From contig JADDKG010000242.1 in NCBI GenBank assembly GCA_020253895.1, forward strand, positions 1 to 6,288: a stretch of DNA of 6,288 bases, written 5' to 3'. Shown here one piece after another: positions 5,167 through 6,288 of this stretch. Both the position numbers and the translations under genes were made by a program. How positions within the stretch are numbered: the stretch's first letter is position 1; each line of letters begins with the position of its first letter. The DNA comes from Rubrobacter sp. Its GTDB lineage: Bacteria; Actinomycetota; Rubrobacteria; Rubrobacterales; Rubrobacteraceae. Under the pieces are notes generated by a model. It was given only the letters and a program-made list of their open reading frames with translations, had not been told where the DNA came from and did not search any database.

Positions 5167-5171
5167 ATCCA
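5157..5171. promoter_or_regulatory. Operator 2, perfect dyad TGGATA-N3-TATCCA at the FAH promoter
   Basis: A perfect 6-3-6 dyad (TGGATA ATG TATCCA) lying over the -10 of the FAH promoter. With operator 1 it forms a longer inverted repeat: 5105-5123 is complementary to 5154-5172 with a single mismatch over 19 bases. The two centres (5113 and 5164) are 51 bp apart, near five helical turns, so bound dimers would sit on about the same face of the DNA. Confidence 0.65.
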
Positions 5172-5188
5172 TTACAGAGAGATTACAG
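5171..5188 (+). repeat. Direct repeat ATTACAG x2 in the FAH leader
   Basis: ATTACAG occurs at 5171-5177 and again at 5182-5188, an 11-base period, just after operator 2 and near the predicted transcription start. It could be a half-site pair for a second regulator or coincidence in an AT-richer stretch. Confidence 0.35.
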
Positions 5189-5206
5189 GATTTCTGGGGT
5201 GGTGAC

Positions 5207-6091
5207 ATGGACTTTATGGAGGCGCTCGGTGCCGGTTATGGGGTTCGGGTGCTACACGGTGGTACCGCGGTCTGGGGCCGGCGGGAGGGGGAGGGGATCC
5301 TGCTGGAGAGCGGGGAGCGGATCCCGGAGGCGGAGGCTCGGTATCTGGCTCCGGCGGAGCCCACGAAGATCATCGCGGTACACCTCACCTACCGGAGCCG
5401 GGTTGAGGAGTACGGGGCGCGCATTCCGCCCGAGCCCTCGTACTTCCTGAAGCCGCCTTCGGCGCTCAACGGGCACCGGGGCGTCGTGCGGCGACCGGCG
5501 GGGACCCGCTTTCTCAACTACGAGGGGGAGCTCGCGGTCATCGTCGGGCGGCGGATGAAGGGAGTGGGGGTCGAGGAGGCGCTCTCGTACGTGGCGGGCT
5601 ACACCTGCGCCAACGACGTCGGGCTGCACGACTTCCGGCACGCCGACCGGGGCTCGATGCTGCGGGTAAAGGGGCAGGACGGGTTCCTGCCGCTCGGGCC
5701 GGAGGTGGTACCGGCGAGCGGGTTCGACCCCGAGGACTTCGTGTTGCGCACCTACCTCAACGGCGAGGTCGTGCAGGAAGGAGGGGCCGACGACCTGCTC
5801 TTCAGCGTCGCCTACCAGCTCTCCGACCTGTGCCGCCTCATCACCCTCGAGCCCGGCGACGTGGTCCTCACCGGGACGCCCGCCAACTCCCGGCCCATGC
5901 AGCCCGGCGACGTGGTGGAGGTAGAGATAGAGGGAATAGGCCGCCTGTCGAACACCGTCGAGGAGTGGGAGGTGGACCTCTCCGGGCCCGGCGAGCGTCC
6001 CGAGGTCTCCGCCAGCACGCTCCACGTCGCGCTCGCCGTCCCCGAGGAGGAGGCGGAGAAGATGGCGGAGGCCGGGAGGGCGGGGAGTTGA
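5207..6091 (+). CDS. Fumarylacetoacetate hydrolase (FAH) family enzyme, 294 aa
   Basis: A cytosolic metal-dependent enzyme of the FAH superfamily, which cleaves, decarboxylates or isomerises 2-oxo or 2-hydroxy-dienoic acids in aromatic and related catabolism. Residues 1-75 form the small N-terminal domain. The catalytic core holds the metal ligands E106 and E108 in NYEGELAVIVGR and D137 in CANDVGLHDFRHAD. It also has K155 in KGQDGFLPLGP (155-165) and LTGTPAN (221-227). The core is close in style to HpaG/HpcE-type isomerase/decarboxylases and to many uncharacterised 'FAH family' proteins, so the substrate is open. Residues after about 258 are a tail beyond the usual domain end. The ATG at 5207 is chosen because GGGGTGG (5196-5202) precedes it; the in-frame ATG at 5105 lies inside operator 1 upstream of the promoter. 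The stop overlaps the next gene's TTG start. The GntR operator over its promoter suggests substrate induction. Confidence 0.9.
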   Translation: MDFMEALGAGYGVRVLHGGTAVWGRREGEGILLESGERIPEAEARYLAPAEPTKIIAVHLTYRSRVEEYGARIPPEPSYFLKPPSALNGHRGVVRRPAGTRFLNYEGELAVIVGRRMKGVGVEEALSYVAGYTCANDVGLHDFRHADRGSMLRVKGQDGFLPLGPEVVPASGFDPEDFVLRTYLNGEVVQEGGADDLLFSVAYQLSDLCRLITLEPGDVVLTGTPANSRPMQPGDVVEVEIEGIGRLSNTVEEWEVDLSGPGERPEVSASTLHVALAVPEEEAEKMAEAGRAGS

Positions 6092-6288
6092 AGCCCGCGC
6101 TGGTGCGGCAGCACGAGAGGATGACGCCGCCGGGGCTCCTGGCCGACTGGCTGCGCGAGCGCGGCATCCCGTTCGAGGTCGTGCCGTCGTGGGACGGGGC
6201 CCCGGCGCCGGACCCGGCCCGATACCGGTTCGTCGCCTCGCTCGGCTCGCCGTACGGGCCCAACGACACCCACGAACCCGCCGTCGCC
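6088..6288 (+). CDS. Class I glutamine amidotransferase-like protein, N-terminal part (3' truncated)
   Basis: Sixty-seven codons are visible before the window ends. The start is TTG at 6088, overlapping the FAH stop as TTGA, with GGGAGG (6074-6079) eight bases ahead. The sequence begins LVRQHERMTPPGLLADWLRERGIPFEVV, the first strand, 'PPG' turn and first helix of class I (triad) amidotransferase-like proteins. It continues to RFVASLGSPYGPNDTHEPAV, which matches the family's second strand and its 'LGSP/LGGP' loop. The catalytic Cys-His-Glu would lie beyond the window, so activity cannot be judged. Relatives often act alone on small-molecule amides or gamma-glutamyl conjugates, or are subunits of amidotransferases. 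The overlap with the FAH gene implies translational coupling and a shared pathway. A later in-frame ATG at 6121 would cut off the first strand and is less likely. Confidence 0.72.
   Translation, partial: MKPALVRQHERMTPPGLLADWLRERGIPFEVVPSWDGAPAPDPARYRFVASLGSPYGPNDTHEPAVA

Noticed and set aside
5105..5172. Inverted repeat as insertion-sequence ends or attachment site
   Set aside because: There is no transposase or integrase, the loop is only 30 bases, and each arm is itself a dyad placed on a promoter, which fits operators better.
5105..5206. ATG at 5105 as the FAH start
   Set aside because: It falls inside operator 1, upstream of the promoter; the 34 extra residues are unlike the family. 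The similar peptides readable from 5105 forward and from 5172 backward are a by-product of the inverted repeat.
5252..6273. Minus-strand open frames across the FAH and amidotransferase genes
   Set aside because: Antisense shadows with low-complexity composition.

Overview
The window is about 70% GC. It is densely packed, uses GTG and TTG starts freely, and has promoters that sit almost on top of start codons. These traits, with the protein styles seen (an Acel_2062-type minimal zincin, an ArsB/NhaD permease end, GntR/FCD and FAH genes), suggest a high-GC actinobacterium. A thermophilic Rubrobacter-like organism is my best guess, from style and not from a match. I see no rRNA, tRNA, CRISPR array, insertion sequence or phage gene, and no stretch over 300 bases lacks a gene.

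Layout. (1) 2-331, +: the 3' end of an ArsB/NhaD-type ion permease. (2) 328-1881, -: a 517-residue GT-B glycosyltransferase, converging on the permease so that both genes stop inside one CTAG. (3) 1966-3362, +: a two-gene operon. It encodes a peroxiredoxin-fold protein with no cysteine at all, then a 283-residue coiled-coil protein with an unrecognised C-terminal domain. (4) 3359-4352, -: a three-gene operon joined by 4-base start/stop overlaps, in transcription order a small zincin metallopeptidase, an SRPBCC/START-like protein and a TatA-type translocase subunit. Its last gene again shares a CTAG stop with the converging coiled-coil gene. (5) 4412-5086, -: a GntR/FCD regulator. (6) 5207-6288, +: a fumarylacetoacetate-hydrolase (FAH) family enzyme overlapping by TTGA the start of a class I glutamine amidotransferase-like gene that runs off the window.

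The best-supported regulatory unit is the 120-base divergent region 5087-5206. It holds two copies of a dyad, TGGATA-N3-TAT(C/T)CA, in opposite orientation, 51 bp apart centre to centre. One overlaps the -35 of an apparently leaderless gntR promoter and the other overlaps the -10 of the FAH promoter. The simplest reading is that the GntR protein represses both itself and the FAH/amidotransferase operon, relieved by a metabolite of that pathway.

The most unusual items are the cysteine-free peroxiredoxin-like protein paired with a coiled-coil partner, the repeated shared-CTAG convergent ends, the paired GntR operators with a leaderless regulator transcript, and the zincin-SRPBCC-TatA operon. 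I do not see a clear-cut new defence or mobile system.
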